A stretch of DNA of 64,000 nucleotides, taken from assembly GCF_018595685.2 (NCBI RefSeq), contig NZ_CP092334.1, positions 3,686,001 to 3,750,000 of the forward strand, read 5' to 3'. Shown here piece by piece: positions 8,401 through 17,159 of this stretch. How positions within the stretch are numbered: the stretch's first letter is position 1; each line of letters opens with the position of its first letter. This stretch comes from Flavihumibacter rivuli (GTDB taxonomy: Bacteria; Bacteroidota; Bacteroidia; Chitinophagales; Chitinophagaceae). The position numbers and the translations under genes were made by a program. Below the pieces are notes generated by a model. That model saw nothing but the letters and a program-made list of their open reading frames with translations. It had not been told where the DNA came from and did not search any database.

Positions 8401-9678
8401 CTATTTCAACACTTTCAACCTTACCATTTCGATCCGGGTATCGCTAACACTCATGATGTCGAATTCGAAATCGTCGATAATGATCCGCTCTTTTACCTTG
8501 GGAATGGTTTCGTGGTGCTGAATGATATAACCTGAAAGTGTTTCTGACTCTTCTTCTTCAAATTCAAGTCCATATTTTTCCCGCAGGTAATCGAGTTCAA
8601 GCCTTCCGGAAAATATATACTCGGAATCAGACATCTTCTTTTCCTCGAATTCCTCGGTATCGTGTTCATCCCTGATCTCCCCAAATATCTCTTCCAGCAG
8701 GTCTTCCATGGTCACAATGCCTGAGGTGCCGCCAAATTCATCTACTACCCAAGCCATGCTTTTCCTTTCCTTCGTGAATTTGTTGATCAGGTCGGTGGCA
8801 TTCATGCTTTCCGGTACAGCGGGAATGGGTAAGAGGATCGATTTTACATCAGCAGGCTTTTTGAACATATCCAACTGGTGTACATACCCTATGATATGAT
8901 CAATATTGCCTTCAAAAACGGCCAGTTTGCTCAGCTTGGTTTCAGTGAATTTCTCCATCAGCTTCTCCACCGGTGTATTGACTTCGACCCCTTCAATTTC
9001 CTTCCTGGGGATAAGGCATTGCCTGACCTTGATGGAGGGCAGGGATAATGCGTTCTCAAAAAGATTGGCATTGACATCCTGTCCTTCGCCATCCTTCTCC
9101 CCATTGTTAGCCTGGTAGATGGATTCTACATCTGTCTTGATAAAGGCTTCCTTCTTCTCGTTAATGCGGATATCGAAGAGGTATTTGAGTATCCCTTCCG
9201 CTATCACTACGAAGAAGGTGGCGATGGGTTGGAATACCTGGTAGAAGAAATTAATGATACTTCCTATGGCGCTGTTGAGGATCCATTCATTCCGGGCACG
9301 CCAAACAGCCCTTGGGATGAATTCCCCGAAAACCATAAAGAGTAAGGTGCCCAAGATGGTTTCAAAGAATAAATGGAAAATATTCACGTAGGTGACATTG
9401 ATCCTTTGTTCCAGGTATTTCCATGCGGGCTCCAGGAATTCCCCGATCATGAGGCCATACACCACCAGGAAAATATTGAACCCGATCAGGACCACCCCAA
9501 TAAAACTGGAGGGCCTTTCCAGGAATTGGCCCATGAGGATTCCCCCTGTCCTTCCCTGTTTCTTCCTTAATTCAACAGATAAACGGTTAATGCTGGAATA
9601 GGCAGTTTCCACACCGGCAAAAAAACCTACCAGTACCAGGGAAAAAATGATCCAGCCTAATGAGTTTAAATTCGGCAT
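8401..9678 (-). CDS. CNNM/CorC-family (DUF21 plus CBS pair) membrane protein
   Basis: The protein is 425 residues. The N-terminal DUF21/CNNM domain has four likely membrane segments within residues 1-165. Next come a pair of CBS domains (about 210-330) and a C-terminal CorC_HlyC domain (about 345-425). CNNM/CorC proteins export or control Mg2+ and Co2+, with the CBS pair sensing Mg-ATP. In Bacteroidota the paralogue GldE has the same architecture, so this could be GldE; no other gld gene is adjacent to support that. It is the last gene before the convergent terminator, and gmk starts 24 bases from its own start on the same strand. Confidence 0.85.
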   Translation of the reverse strand: MPNLNSLGWIIFSLVLVGFFAGVETAYSSINRLSVELRKKQGRTGGILMGQFLERPSSFIGVVLIGFNIFLVVYGLMIGEFLEPAWKYLEQRINVTYVNIFHLFFETILGTLLFMVFGEFIPRAVWRARNEWILNSAIGSIINFFYQVFQPIATFFVVIAEGILKYLFDIRINEKKEAFIKTDVESIYQANNGEKDGEGQDVNANLFENALSLPSIKVRQCLIPRKEIEGVEVNTPVEKLMEKFTETKLSKLAVFEGNIDHIIGYVHQLDMFKKPADVKSILLPIPAVPESMNATDLINKFTKERKSMAWVVDEFGGTSGIVTMEDLLEEIFGEIRDEHDTEEFEEKKMSDSEYIFSGRLELDYLREKYGLEFEEEESETLSGYIIQHHETIPKVKERIIIDDFEFDIMSVSDTRIEMVRLKVLK

Positions 9679-9702
9679 ACGTTGACGAATATAAGAATTG
9701 TT

Positions 9703-10308
9703 TTATTCGTTGCTATTGCTTTCCGGACTTGGCTGCAACAGGAAGGCAACAATTATGGATTCCGCCTGGCTGCAGGCCTTGTCCAGGTCATCGTTCACAA
9801 TGATATGATCGAAGTGGTGTTTGAAAGAGATCTCAAAACTGGCTTTGTTGACCCTGTCATTGAGGCTTTCCGGGGTTTCTGTACCCCTGCTCTCCAAACG
9901 CCTGCGCAATTCCTCTACTGATGGGGGTTCAATGAACAGCGATAAGGTGGATTGGGGGTATTGCTGCTGCACATGGATGGCGCCTTTCACATCAATGTCC
10001 AGCATGGGTACCTGGTTATTGTCCCAAATCCTTGTCAGTTCACTCTTGAGGGTGCCATAATACTTACCCTCATACACCATTTCCCACTCCACAAAGTCAT
10101 TGTGCCTGATATGCTTTTGGAAGGTTTCCACATCCATGAAATAGTACTCCACCCCATTGCGTTCGGTTCCCCTCGGCGACCTGGTTGCGGCAGAGATGGA
10201 AAAGGAAAGCTCAGGGTATTTGGCCAACAGGTAACGGGTAATGGATGTTTTGCCCGCCCCCGATGGTGCAGTTATGATGATGATCTTGTTCTTTGTATGG
10301 AATTGCAT
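9703..10308 (-). CDS. gmk: guanylate kinase
   Basis: The protein is 201 residues, the normal size. The P-loop APSGAGKT is at 14-21, followed by the GMP-binding TRSPRGTERNGVEYYF region and the lid. It phosphorylates GMP to GDP using ATP in the cytoplasm. It lies 56 bases after murA on the same strand with no terminator between, so it is likely co-transcribed with murA. Confidence 0.97.
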   Translation of the reverse strand: MQFHTKNKIIIITAPSGAGKTSITRYLLAKYPELSFSISAATRSPRGTERNGVEYYFMDVETFQKHIRHNDFVEWEMVYEGKYYGTLKSELTRIWDNNQVPMLDIDVKGAIHVQQQYPQSTLSLFIEPPSVEELRRRLESRGTETPESLNDRVNKASFEISFKHHFDHIIVNDDLDKACSQAESIIVAFLLQPSPESNSNE

Positions 10309-10364
10309 GGAATTCTTGCTGCTTTTCTAACCGTTAGGAATAAACGCTGGACACCTGTTAAGGT

Positions 10365-11675
10365 TTATCCGGCTACCCGCTTGATCTGCGCGCCCAGGGC
10401 TTGCAGGCGCTGGTCGATATATTGATAGCCACGGTCAATTTGTTCGATGTTCTGGATGATGCTCCTGCCTTCTGCACTGAGTGCCGCTATCAACAGGGAA
10501 ACACCTGCACGGATATCAGGGCTGCTCATGGTGATGCCACGGAGTTTTTGCTCCCTTGCCAGTCCGATCACTGCCGCACGGTGGGGGTCGCAGAGTATGA
10601 TCTGGGCGCCCATGTCGATGAGTTTGTCCACAAAGAACAACCTGCTTTCAAACATCTTCTGGTGAATGAGAACGGACCCTCTTGCCTGTGTCGCCACTAC
10701 CAAAACAATACTGAGCAGGTCAGGCGTGAAGCCGGGCCATGGATGGTCGTAAATGGTCAGTACGGATCCGTCCAGGAAGGTCTGGATCTCATATAATTCC
10801 TGTTCGGGGATCACAATATCATCGCCTTCAATATCCATTTGGATTCCCAGTTGGCGGAATTTGTCAGGGATCACCCCAAGGTGTTCCACCCCTGCACCAT
10901 TGATGCGGATGGCGCTCTGCGTCATGGCCGCAAGACCAATAAAAGAGCCGACTTCGATCATGTCGGGAAGCATCCTGTGTTCGGTTCCACCCAGGTAATC
11001 CACGCCTTCAATGACCAACATATTACTGCCGATCCCGCTGATCTTAGCCCCCATCCTGTTGAGCATCTTGCAGAGTTGCTGGAGATAGGGCTCACAAGCT
11101 GCGTTATAGATGGTGGTGGTGCCCCTGGCCATTACCGCGGCCATTACTATATTGGCAGTGCCGGTTACGGAAGGTTCATCCAGGAGCATATAAGTGCCGC
11201 GAAGATTGGAAGCATCCAGGTGGAAGTAGCTGTCATCGGGGTTATAGGTAAAGGTGGCGCCGAGTTTCTCGAAGCCAATGATATGGGTGTCGAGCCTGCG
11301 GCGGCCGATCTTGTCCCCGCCCGGTTTGGGAATAAAGGCTTTTTTGAATCTCGCCAGCATGGGTCCGGCCAGCATCACCGATCCCCTCAGGCGCCCGCTC
11401 TTTTTGCGATAGGCTTCACTGGAGAGGTAATCGACATTTACATTATCGGCCTTAAAAATGGCGGTATGCCTGTCTAACCTGTCTACGCTAACGCCCATAT
11501 CCGCCAGCAGTTCGATCAGCAGGTTCACATCCAGGATATCCGGGATATTGCTGATGGTAACTGGCTCGGGAGTGAGCATTACTGCGCTGATGATCTGGAG
11601 GGCCTCATTCTTGGCACCCTGCGGGATGATGGTGCCCTGTAATTTTTTTCCGCCGATTACTTCGAAGCTATTCAT
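10365..11675 (-). CDS. murA: UDP-N-acetylglucosamine 1-carboxyvinyltransferase MurA, Cys-to-Asp active site
   Basis: The protein is 436 residues with the EPSP-synthase-like fold. GAKNEALQ contains the catalytic Lys22. The mobile loop reads KPGGDKIGRR (117-126), so the usual Cys (Cys115 in E. coli, in GGCAIG) is Asp121. MurA transfers enolpyruvate from PEP to UDP-GlcNAc, the first committed step of peptidoglycan synthesis. Asp at this site keeps activity but prevents alkylation by fosfomycin, as known for Mycobacterium tuberculosis and Chlamydia. It is followed by gmk, and DUF4290 lies upstream on the same strand. Confidence 0.97.
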   Translation of the reverse strand: MNSFEVIGGKKLQGTIIPQGAKNEALQIISAVMLTPEPVTISNIPDILDVNLLIELLADMGVSVDRLDRHTAIFKADNVNVDYLSSEAYRKKSGRLRGSVMLAGPMLARFKKAFIPKPGGDKIGRRRLDTHIIGFEKLGATFTYNPDDSYFHLDASNLRGTYMLLDEPSVTGTANIVMAAVMARGTTTIYNAACEPYLQQLCKMLNRMGAKISGIGSNMLVIEGVDYLGGTEHRMLPDMIEVGSFIGLAAMTQSAIRINGAGVEHLGVIPDKFRQLGIQMDIEGDDIVIPEQELYEIQTFLDGSVLTIYDHPWPGFTPDLLSIVLVVATQARGSVLIHQKMFESRLFFVDKLIDMGAQIILCDPHRAAVIGLAREQKLRGITMSSPDIRAGVSLLIAALSAEGRSIIQNIEQIDRGYQYIDQRLQALGAQIKRVAG

Positions 11676-11824
11676 GAACTGGGTGGTTGGTAATGGTAAA
11701 TTTTCCTGATGAACAGGGCTGCAAAATACGATGAAATTAGGCTTTCAGGAAAGAGGGCAGCATGGTTCTGCAGGTTCTTTGTTGCTTCCTGCGCCAGTTA
11801 TGGTCAAATAAGGGAGGGGTAAAA

Positions 11825-11868
11825 ACATAAACGCCAACCATGCCTGCTGGTATGGTTGGCGTTTATGT
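11825..11868 (-). terminator. terminator of the DUF4290 gene
   Basis: A perfect 17-bp stem: ACATAAACGCCAACCAT (11825-11841) with ATGGTTGGCGTTTATGT (11852-11868). On the minus strand it is followed by TTTT. It lies 40 bases beyond the DUF4290 stop and separates it from murA. Confidence 0.88.
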
Positions 11869-11907
11869 GAATACTTGATTATTCTGCTTATAGCTCGTAC
11901 TGGTGGA

Positions 11908-12609
11908 TTACTTAAAGCGTTTCTTGTTGAATTTACCACCACCCGGACGATTGCTGGCTCCGCCTCCGCCGCTATTGCGGTTGCCTCCGCCTCCGCCGCC
12001 TCTTTGCTGGAATTTTTGCGGACGCTTGCCACCCCCGCCTTGCCTGAAGTCGCGTCCACCCTCATTCTGGCGGTAGCTCTTTACATAGGGTGTATTGGTG
12101 AACTCCAGTTGTCCCTGGGTAATGGAGTTCAGTTCGCCCTGGATGGCATCATCATGAACAATTTCCTTGTGCCAGTTGGCATAGGCCAGTTTCATATAAT
12201 AGGCTATGGCATTGGCGAAACCCTTGCGTTTTTCAGGATTTTCTTCACTCAGGGCCTTATTGATAACTGTTTCAAGGTTCTTGCCCAAATGGGAGAACTT
12301 GGGATGGGAAGCAGGGTATTTTAAGGGTGCTGGTCTTGATTTCAGGGTTTCCCTGGTAGGGATCGGGTAGGGTGATTCTACCTCCAGTTTAAAGTCGCTG
12401 ATCAGGAAGAGGTGGTCCCAAAGCTTATGCCTGAAGTCTTCCACATTCTTGAGGTGGGGATTCAGGAAGCCCATTAATTCTATAACGGCTTGGGTATTCT
12501 TCTGGCGCTTTACCGTATCCTCGATGCTCATCACATATTCGATCATCTTTTGGATATGCCGGCCATATTCACGCATGACCAGGTGGTTTCTTGTACTATT
12601 ATACTCCAT
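11908..12609 (-). CDS. DUF4290 family protein with Gly/Arg-rich tail
   Basis: The protein is 233 residues. Residues 1-175 are the DUF4290 domain, helical and conserved in Bacteroidota, with no known function. Residues of about 180-233 are low complexity, dominated by Gly, Arg, Asn and Lys with several RGG-like spots, ending in a basic KFNKKRFK. Such tails often bind RNA, which is inference here. The gene lies just upstream of murA-gmk on the same strand but is followed by a strong terminator. It is divergent from the glycosyltransferase at 12701. Confidence 0.85.
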   Translation of the reverse strand: MEYNSTRNHLVMREYGRHIQKMIEYVMSIEDTVKRQKNTQAVIELMGFLNPHLKNVEDFRHKLWDHLFLISDFKLEVESPYPIPTRETLKSRPAPLKYPASHPKFSHLGKNLETVINKALSEENPEKRKGFANAIAYYMKLAYANWHKEIVHDDAIQGELNSITQGQLEFTNTPYVKSYRQNEGGRDFRQGGGGKRPQKFQQRGGGGGGNRNSGGGGASNRPGGGKFNKKRFK

Positions 12610-12700
12610 TCAATCTAATTGAGTTGATCCACTATTGTAGCCGGGCTGCAAAAACCAAACGCCGGAGATATGAGAGGCGGGATTATCGTTCGCAGGGCAA

Positions 12701-13957
12701 ATGTTTGTCAAAAATAACGCTTTCCTGAAAAGCGAGATTCTTCCGGAGGGTGAAAATAAGGGATTCTTGCCGCATTTGGCCGAAATGCCCCAATTTGCAG
12801 GGGCAAAATTTGGCGAGATGAGCTGGACCTATCATTTGGATCCTTTGTTGTCGGAGCATCCCGAACCCCTTGAACTGGCCCTTGTAAGGGCTTTTAAGCG
12901 TTTGGCAGAACTGTATCCCGATCAGTCACAGTCTGCTGTTTACACCGATGAATGGGATCTTGGCGAGGAACTCGGCAGCCTCAAGCCCGTACCGCTCAAG
13001 GTCAGGAAAGGCCTGCTGGCCGGGGAAAGAAGGGCTTACCGTATGGCGCTGGCCAAGGCCTTGAAATCCCTGTCTACTGAATTATTCATTACCACCGATC
13101 CTGCTTCCATTTGGCCGGAGCTTGGGGTTTCCTCTGTATTGCTATTGAGCAATGGAGTGGAGTGGCAGTCTAAGAAGCCCCTCCTGAAATCCCTCCTGGG
13201 TAAAAAAGACCATCCCGGGTGGCTGGCGGCTGATCGGGTAGTGGTCCAGTCTGATGCCTCCAGGGAGACCCTTATACAAACCTTTCCCCAATTAGAAAGG
13301 CGGGTTTCGGTTATCCCCCCGATTCTGCAGGAACCTTTGGCACCGCTGGAATGGGCGGAGCAGGCATCCATCAAGGTCAGGTATTCCGGGGGCCGTGATT
13401 ACTTCCTCTATGCCGGGCCGATCAGGGAAGAAGCGCAGCTGGTAGAGTTGCTGAAGGCTTACTCACTAGTGAAAAAATGGCTGCTGACCAGCATGCCGAT
13501 CATCATTGCCGGCCCTTCAACGGGTTGGACCCCTCGTTTTGAGCAACTGTTATCCACCTATAAGTACCGGGCGGACGTGTTCCTGGAACTGGACCCGGAG
13601 CCGGAAGTGTTTCGCCAGCTAGTGGCCTCCGCCTATCTGCTGGTGGCCCCATCACCCGGTCTCTATGCTTTTTATCCGGTTGAGTGGGCCTGGACAGCGG
13701 GCATTCCCGTGGTCCTGGGGAAAGATCCAGATACCGCAGAGGTTGCCGGGCAGGCAGTAGCAATGGTGCCTAAGGGTGATATCGACCAGTTGGCCCATAC
13801 CATCATGTTGCTGTACAAAGACGAGAACCTGCGGGGCAAGTTGGTGGAGAAAGGGCAGGAACATGCTTCCATCCATCACCGTGATGCCACACTAAGGGCC
13901 TATGCCAGCCTCTTCGGCCAGGTTTCTGGAGGAACATCATTAATTTCGCAACCTTAA
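12701..13957 (+). CDS. glycosyltransferase (GT4-like)
   Basis: The protein is 418 residues. A C-terminal GT-B half is visible from about residue 220, with YFLYAGPIREEAQL (typical of the GT4 start strand) and APSPGLYAFYPVEWAWTAGIPVV, corresponding to the EGFGLPxxEAMA nucleotide-sugar site but with the usual Glu-rich motif altered. The N-terminal half is divergent. It probably transfers a sugar from a nucleotide donor onto a surface glycan; donor and acceptor are unknown. The stop codon abuts the gldC ATG (13955-13957, then 13958), so translation is likely coupled. Confidence 0.72.
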   Translation: MFVKNNAFLKSEILPEGENKGFLPHLAEMPQFAGAKFGEMSWTYHLDPLLSEHPEPLELALVRAFKRLAELYPDQSQSAVYTDEWDLGEELGSLKPVPLKVRKGLLAGERRAYRMALAKALKSLSTELFITTDPASIWPELGVSSVLLLSNGVEWQSKKPLLKSLLGKKDHPGWLAADRVVVQSDASRETLIQTFPQLERRVSVIPPILQEPLAPLEWAEQASIKVRYSGGRDYFLYAGPIREEAQLVELLKAYSLVKKWLLTSMPIIIAGPSTGWTPRFEQLLSTYKYRADVFLELDPEPEVFRQLVASAYLLVAPSPGLYAFYPVEWAWTAGIPVVLGKDPDTAEVAGQAVAMVPKGDIDQLAHTIMLLYKDENLRGKLVEKGQEHASIHHRDATLRAYASLFGQVSGGTSLISQP

Positions 13958-14317
13958 ATGATTACAATGAACCAGTCTACAATTACCATAGACGTGCAGT
14001 TGGACCCGGATAAAGTGCCTTCCCAGATCAGCTGGACGGCCACCGGAAGCACGGCGGAGAATGCCCAGAAAGCCAAAGCCATGATGCTTTCCTTCTGGGA
14101 TGGGGCAGATAAATCAGCCTTGAGGATCGACCTGTGGACCAAGGAAATGATGGTTGACGAGATGGCCGATTTCATGTACCAGACCATGATGACCATGGCC
14201 GACACTTTCAACAGGGCTACCCACCAGGAGGAACTGGTAAAGGAAATGAAGCAGTTTGCGAAGACCTTTTACAATAAGTTCCGTGAGATCCAGATGAAAG
14301 AAAATAGTGCATCTTAA
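13958..14317 (+). CDS. gldC: gliding motility protein GldC
   Basis: The protein is 119 residues, as expected. It has the GldC signature of a charged region followed by SFWDGADKSALRIDLWTKEM, then a helical VDEMADFMYQTMMTMADTF. GldC is a cytoplasmic protein needed for efficient gliding in Flavobacterium; it is often beside gldB. Here gldB is not adjacent; instead a glycosyltransferase precedes and yqeY follows. The start could also be the ATG at 13967. The match to the family was made from memory of conserved segments. Confidence 0.88.
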   Translation: MITMNQSTITIDVQLDPDKVPSQISWTATGSTAENAQKAKAMMLSFWDGADKSALRIDLWTKEMMVDEMADFMYQTMMTMADTFNRATHQEELVKEMKQFAKTFYNKFREIQMKENSAS

Positions 14318-14328
14318 AATCATTCCAT

Positions 14329-14778
14329 ATGAGTCTTGAGTTACAAGTGATGGCCGAAATGAAAGAGGCCATGAAATCCAAGAATGAAGCTGCCCTGCGG
14401 GGGCTGCGTGCCATCAAGGCTGAGATCATCAAGGCCAAGACCGAGCCCGGCGCCAATGGGCAAGTGACTGCTGAGGGTGAGATCAAGTTGTTGCAGAAGA
14501 TGGTGAAGCAACGCAGGGACGCCCTGGATATTTTCCGCCAGCAGAACAGGGAAGACCTGGCCCAGAAGGAGCAGGAAGAGATAGAGGTGATCGAGAAATT
14601 CCTGCCCAAGCAGATGGATGAGGCAGAACTCAAAGCTGCTTTACAGGCCATCATCGCGGAAGTAGGCGCCCAGTCTGCTGCAGATATGGGAAAAGTGATG
14701 GGAACTGCCACCAAAAAACTGGCCGGACAGGCAGATGGAAAGGCGATCAGCGCCATGGTGAAATCACTCCTTGGCTAA
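14329..14778 (+). CDS. GatB/YqeY domain protein
   Basis: The protein is 149 residues, matching stand-alone YqeY. The sequence shows the typical helical domain with LRAIKAEIIKAKTE, then EKFLPKQMDEAEL, and the C-terminal DMGKVMGTATKKLAGQADGK motif. The domain also occurs at the C-terminus of GatB in the tRNA amidotransferase; the stand-alone protein may act in tRNA-linked metabolism, but its role is not established. It starts 11 bases after gldC. Confidence 0.93.
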   Translation: MSLELQVMAEMKEAMKSKNEAALRGLRAIKAEIIKAKTEPGANGQVTAEGEIKLLQKMVKQRRDALDIFRQQNREDLAQKEQEEIEVIEKFLPKQMDEAELKAALQAIIAEVGAQSAADMGKVMGTATKKLAGQADGKAISAMVKSLLG

Positions 14779-14913
14779 GTCCAGTTCCTCCCGGCCCAAT
14801 TAATTTCATATTAAATACAGATTGAAGCGCTGTGCAGAACAGCGCTTTTTCTTTTTCCTCAAAAAACTTGGGGTTGGAAAACCAGTCAAGACTTTTCAAA
14901 CCCCTTGCTTCAT

Positions 14914-14921
14914 TATATTTA
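14914..14921 (+). promoter_or_regulatory. -7 box candidate for the cvpA gene
   Basis: TATATTTA differs from TANNTTTG in its last base and lies 20 bases before the ATG at 14942. Confidence 0.4.
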
Positions 14922-14941
14922 CCCCAACAGAACGATTGCTT

Positions 14942-15493
14942 ATGGCTTTGGATATCATTTACCTGGGCATATTGGCCTGGGCTGTATACAAAGGTGTGAC
15001 AAAAGGCCTGCTGATGGCAGTATTTTCCTTTGTCGCCCTGTTCATTGGCCTGGCAGCGGCCCTGAAACTCTCGGCTGTAACGGCCAATTACCTGAAAGAC
15101 ACCATTAATGTTTCTGCGAAGTGGTTGCCCGTCCTTTCTTTTATCCTCGTCCTGGTTGGGGTAGTAATGCTGGTGAACCTGGCAGGTAAACTCTTGGAAG
15201 AAACAGCAGAACTGGCCTTCCTGGGTTGGCTGAACCGGGCAGGGGGCATTGTTTTCTTTGCCCTGTTGTATTCTTTGATGTGGAGTGTATTCCTGTTCTA
15301 CACTCAAAAGATCGGTTTGCTTAGCGATAATGCCATGGAGGCTTCGGTTACCTATCCGGTTATTGCTCCCTGGGGCGAGAAGGTCATGGGTTGGTTTGGG
15401 GAAGTGGTTCCGGTATTCAAGGATATCTTCCATGACCTTGGAGAGTTTTTTGACCAGCTCTCAGGAAAGCTGGAACCTGCTCCACAAGCATGA
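14942..15493 (+). CDS. CvpA family membrane protein
   Basis: The protein is 183 residues from the ATG at 14942. An upstream in-frame ATG at 14822 would add 40 residues containing a poly-Phe stretch that does not resemble the family, so it is rejected. Four hydrophobic segments fill residues 1-130, with the KGVTKGLLMAVFSFVALFIGL start typical of CvpA/Colicin V production proteins. CvpA of E. coli is an inner-membrane protein linked to colicin export and stress tolerance; the biochemical role is unclear. It follows yqeY, as in many Bacteroidota. Confidence 0.85.
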   Translation: MALDIIYLGILAWAVYKGVTKGLLMAVFSFVALFIGLAAALKLSAVTANYLKDTINVSAKWLPVLSFILVLVGVVMLVNLAGKLLEETAELAFLGWLNRAGGIVFFALLYSLMWSVFLFYTQKIGLLSDNAMEASVTYPVIAPWGEKVMGWFGEVVPVFKDIFHDLGEFFDQLSGKLEPAPQA

Positions 15494-15629
15494 AACCAAG
15501 AGGCCGTCAATGGTTCCTGATGGCCCAAGCTATGCTGCCCGGTTACTTGGCTGCTTGGGCTAATGCGGCTAACTTTGCGGCAAATGGCCTATTTTAGCAA
15601 TTCATTGGAAGTATTATTTTTAGATAGAG

Positions 15630-16406
15630 ATGCAATACGAGATCAAACAGCTGGATAAGTTCAAATACATTGAGGAAGGTGAGGGAGAACCCCTTGTTTT
15701 GCTGCACGGCCTTTTTGGCGCACTCAGCAATTTCAAGGACCTGATAGAGTATTTCCGCCACACCCATAAAGTGGTTGTTCCCATCCTGCCCTTGTTTGAC
15801 CTGGATATATTGCACACTTCTGTTGGAGGCCTCCAAAAGTTTGTTCACAAATTCATTGAAGCGAAAGGATACCAGCATATCCACCTGCTGGGTAACTCCC
15901 TGGGTGGTCACGTGGCCCTGGTGCATGTCCTGAAACATCCCGAGAGAATAAAATCACTTATCCTGACAGGAAGTTCAGGCCTTTTCGAGAATGGGATGGG
16001 GGATACCTATCCCAAAAGAGGCGACTATGACTATATCAGGAAGAAAACGGAACTTACTTTCTATGATCCCAAAATGGCTACCAAGGAATTGGTAGATGAG
16101 GTGTATGATATCGTGAATAGCAGGCTGAAGGTGATCAAGATCATCGCTTTGGCCAAAAGCGCTATCCGTAACAACCTTGGGGAAGAATTGAACCAGATCA
16201 GCCAGCCGACCTTGCTGGTTTGGGGAAATAATGATACCATCACCCCGCCTTTTGTCGGCCGTGAGTTCAACAGGTTGATTCCTAATAGTGAATTGCATTT
16301 CATCGATAAGTGCGGTCATGCCCCCATGATGGAGGTGCCGGATGAGTTCAACAGGATCCTGCATAAATTTTTGACAAAGCTCAGTGAGCCTGCAGCGGTA
16401 GCCTGA
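15630..16406 (+). CDS. alpha/beta hydrolase
   Basis: The protein is 258 residues with a complete alpha/beta-hydrolase layout: oxyanion HG at 26-27 (LLHGLFG), nucleophile elbow GNSLGG with Ser90, acid Asp201 in WGNNDTITPP, and His229 in KCGHAPMMEVP. No signal peptide is present, so it is cytoplasmic. It heads a run of plus-strand genes (CBS protein, BamA-like protein, nadK). The substrate cannot be predicted; esterase, lactonase and C-C hydrolase activities are all possible. Confidence 0.9.
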   Translation: MQYEIKQLDKFKYIEEGEGEPLVLLHGLFGALSNFKDLIEYFRHTHKVVVPILPLFDLDILHTSVGGLQKFVHKFIEAKGYQHIHLLGNSLGGHVALVHVLKHPERIKSLILTGSSGLFENGMGDTYPKRGDYDYIRKKTELTFYDPKMATKELVDEVYDIVNSRLKVIKIIALAKSAIRNNLGEELNQISQPTLLVWGNNDTITPPFVGREFNRLIPNSELHFIDKCGHAPMMEVPDEFNRILHKFLTKLSEPAAVA

Positions 16407-16435
16407 ACTTCGACGTCTATACTTAAACAATCAAA

Positions 16436-17095
16436 GTGGTCAATAAGGAATTGATATCAGCTTCCTTGCCCCTTCTTTCCCTGCAAGATCCTGTTTACCG
16501 GGCTCTGCAGATGATGGATGACTATAATGTGGTCCATCTTCCTATTGTTGCCGAAGACAAATATGTGGGATTGGTAAGTGAGGATGAATTACTGAATGCC
16601 GATGATGCGGCCTTGCTGGAAGGTCTTGTGCCTAACCTGTCCAGGGTTAAGGTGCTTCCATCCGGCCATTTTACCACTGCAGTGCAGGTGGCAAATGAGT
16701 ATGGCCTGACCGTTGTGCCGGTGGCAGAAAAGGATGATGCCTGGGTGGGCTCAATCTCCTCCATGGACCTTTTGAAATACGCCGGGCACTTCTTCGGGGC
16801 TGATGAACCTGGTGGTATCATTGTGCTGGAAATGGAAAAGCGGAATTTCTCCTTTTCAGAGATATCCAAACTGGTAGAAACCAATGATGCCCAGATCACC
16901 CAGCTCAATACCTATTTTGATAACAGCCAGGGCCTGTTGTTCGTTAGCGTGAAGATCAATAAGTTCGAACTCTCAGACATTCTTGCGACCTTCCAACGCT
17001 ATGAATATCATATCCGTTATTATTTCGGCGAAGAACAATATGAGAATGAGTTGAAGAGCAATTATGACCACCTGATGAATTATCTTAATCTCTGA
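16436..17095 (+). CDS. CBS-domain protein, GTG start
   Basis: The protein is 219 residues starting with GTG, 29 bases after the hydrolase. Two CBS motifs occupy residues of about 1-120 (VVHLPIVAEDKYVGLVSEDEL and LTVVPVAEKDDAWVGSISSMDLL). The C-terminal part (about 130-219) looks like an ACT-type ligand-binding domain. CBS pairs bind adenosine nucleotides. The gene lies on the same strand a little upstream of NAD kinase, so it may sense adenine nucleotide or NAD status; that is inference. Confidence 0.85.
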   Translation: MVNKELISASLPLLSLQDPVYRALQMMDDYNVVHLPIVAEDKYVGLVSEDELLNADDAALLEGLVPNLSRVKVLPSGHFTTAVQVANEYGLTVVPVAEKDDAWVGSISSMDLLKYAGHFFGADEPGGIIVLEMEKRNFSFSEISKLVETNDAQITQLNTYFDNSQGLLFVSVKINKFELSDILATFQRYEYHIRYYFGEEQYENELKSNYDHLMNYLNL

Positions 17096-17159
17096 TTATT
17101 TCCCACAGAATTGGCATATTAGGGGGCTAATCCGTATATTCATGCTCCGGCATATTTGA

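Noticed and set aside
11940-12060. Repeated CCGCC/GGCGG units that look like a tandem repeat or CRISPR-like array
   Set aside because: They encode the Gly-rich tail of the DUF4290 protein; units are irregular and there are no spacers.
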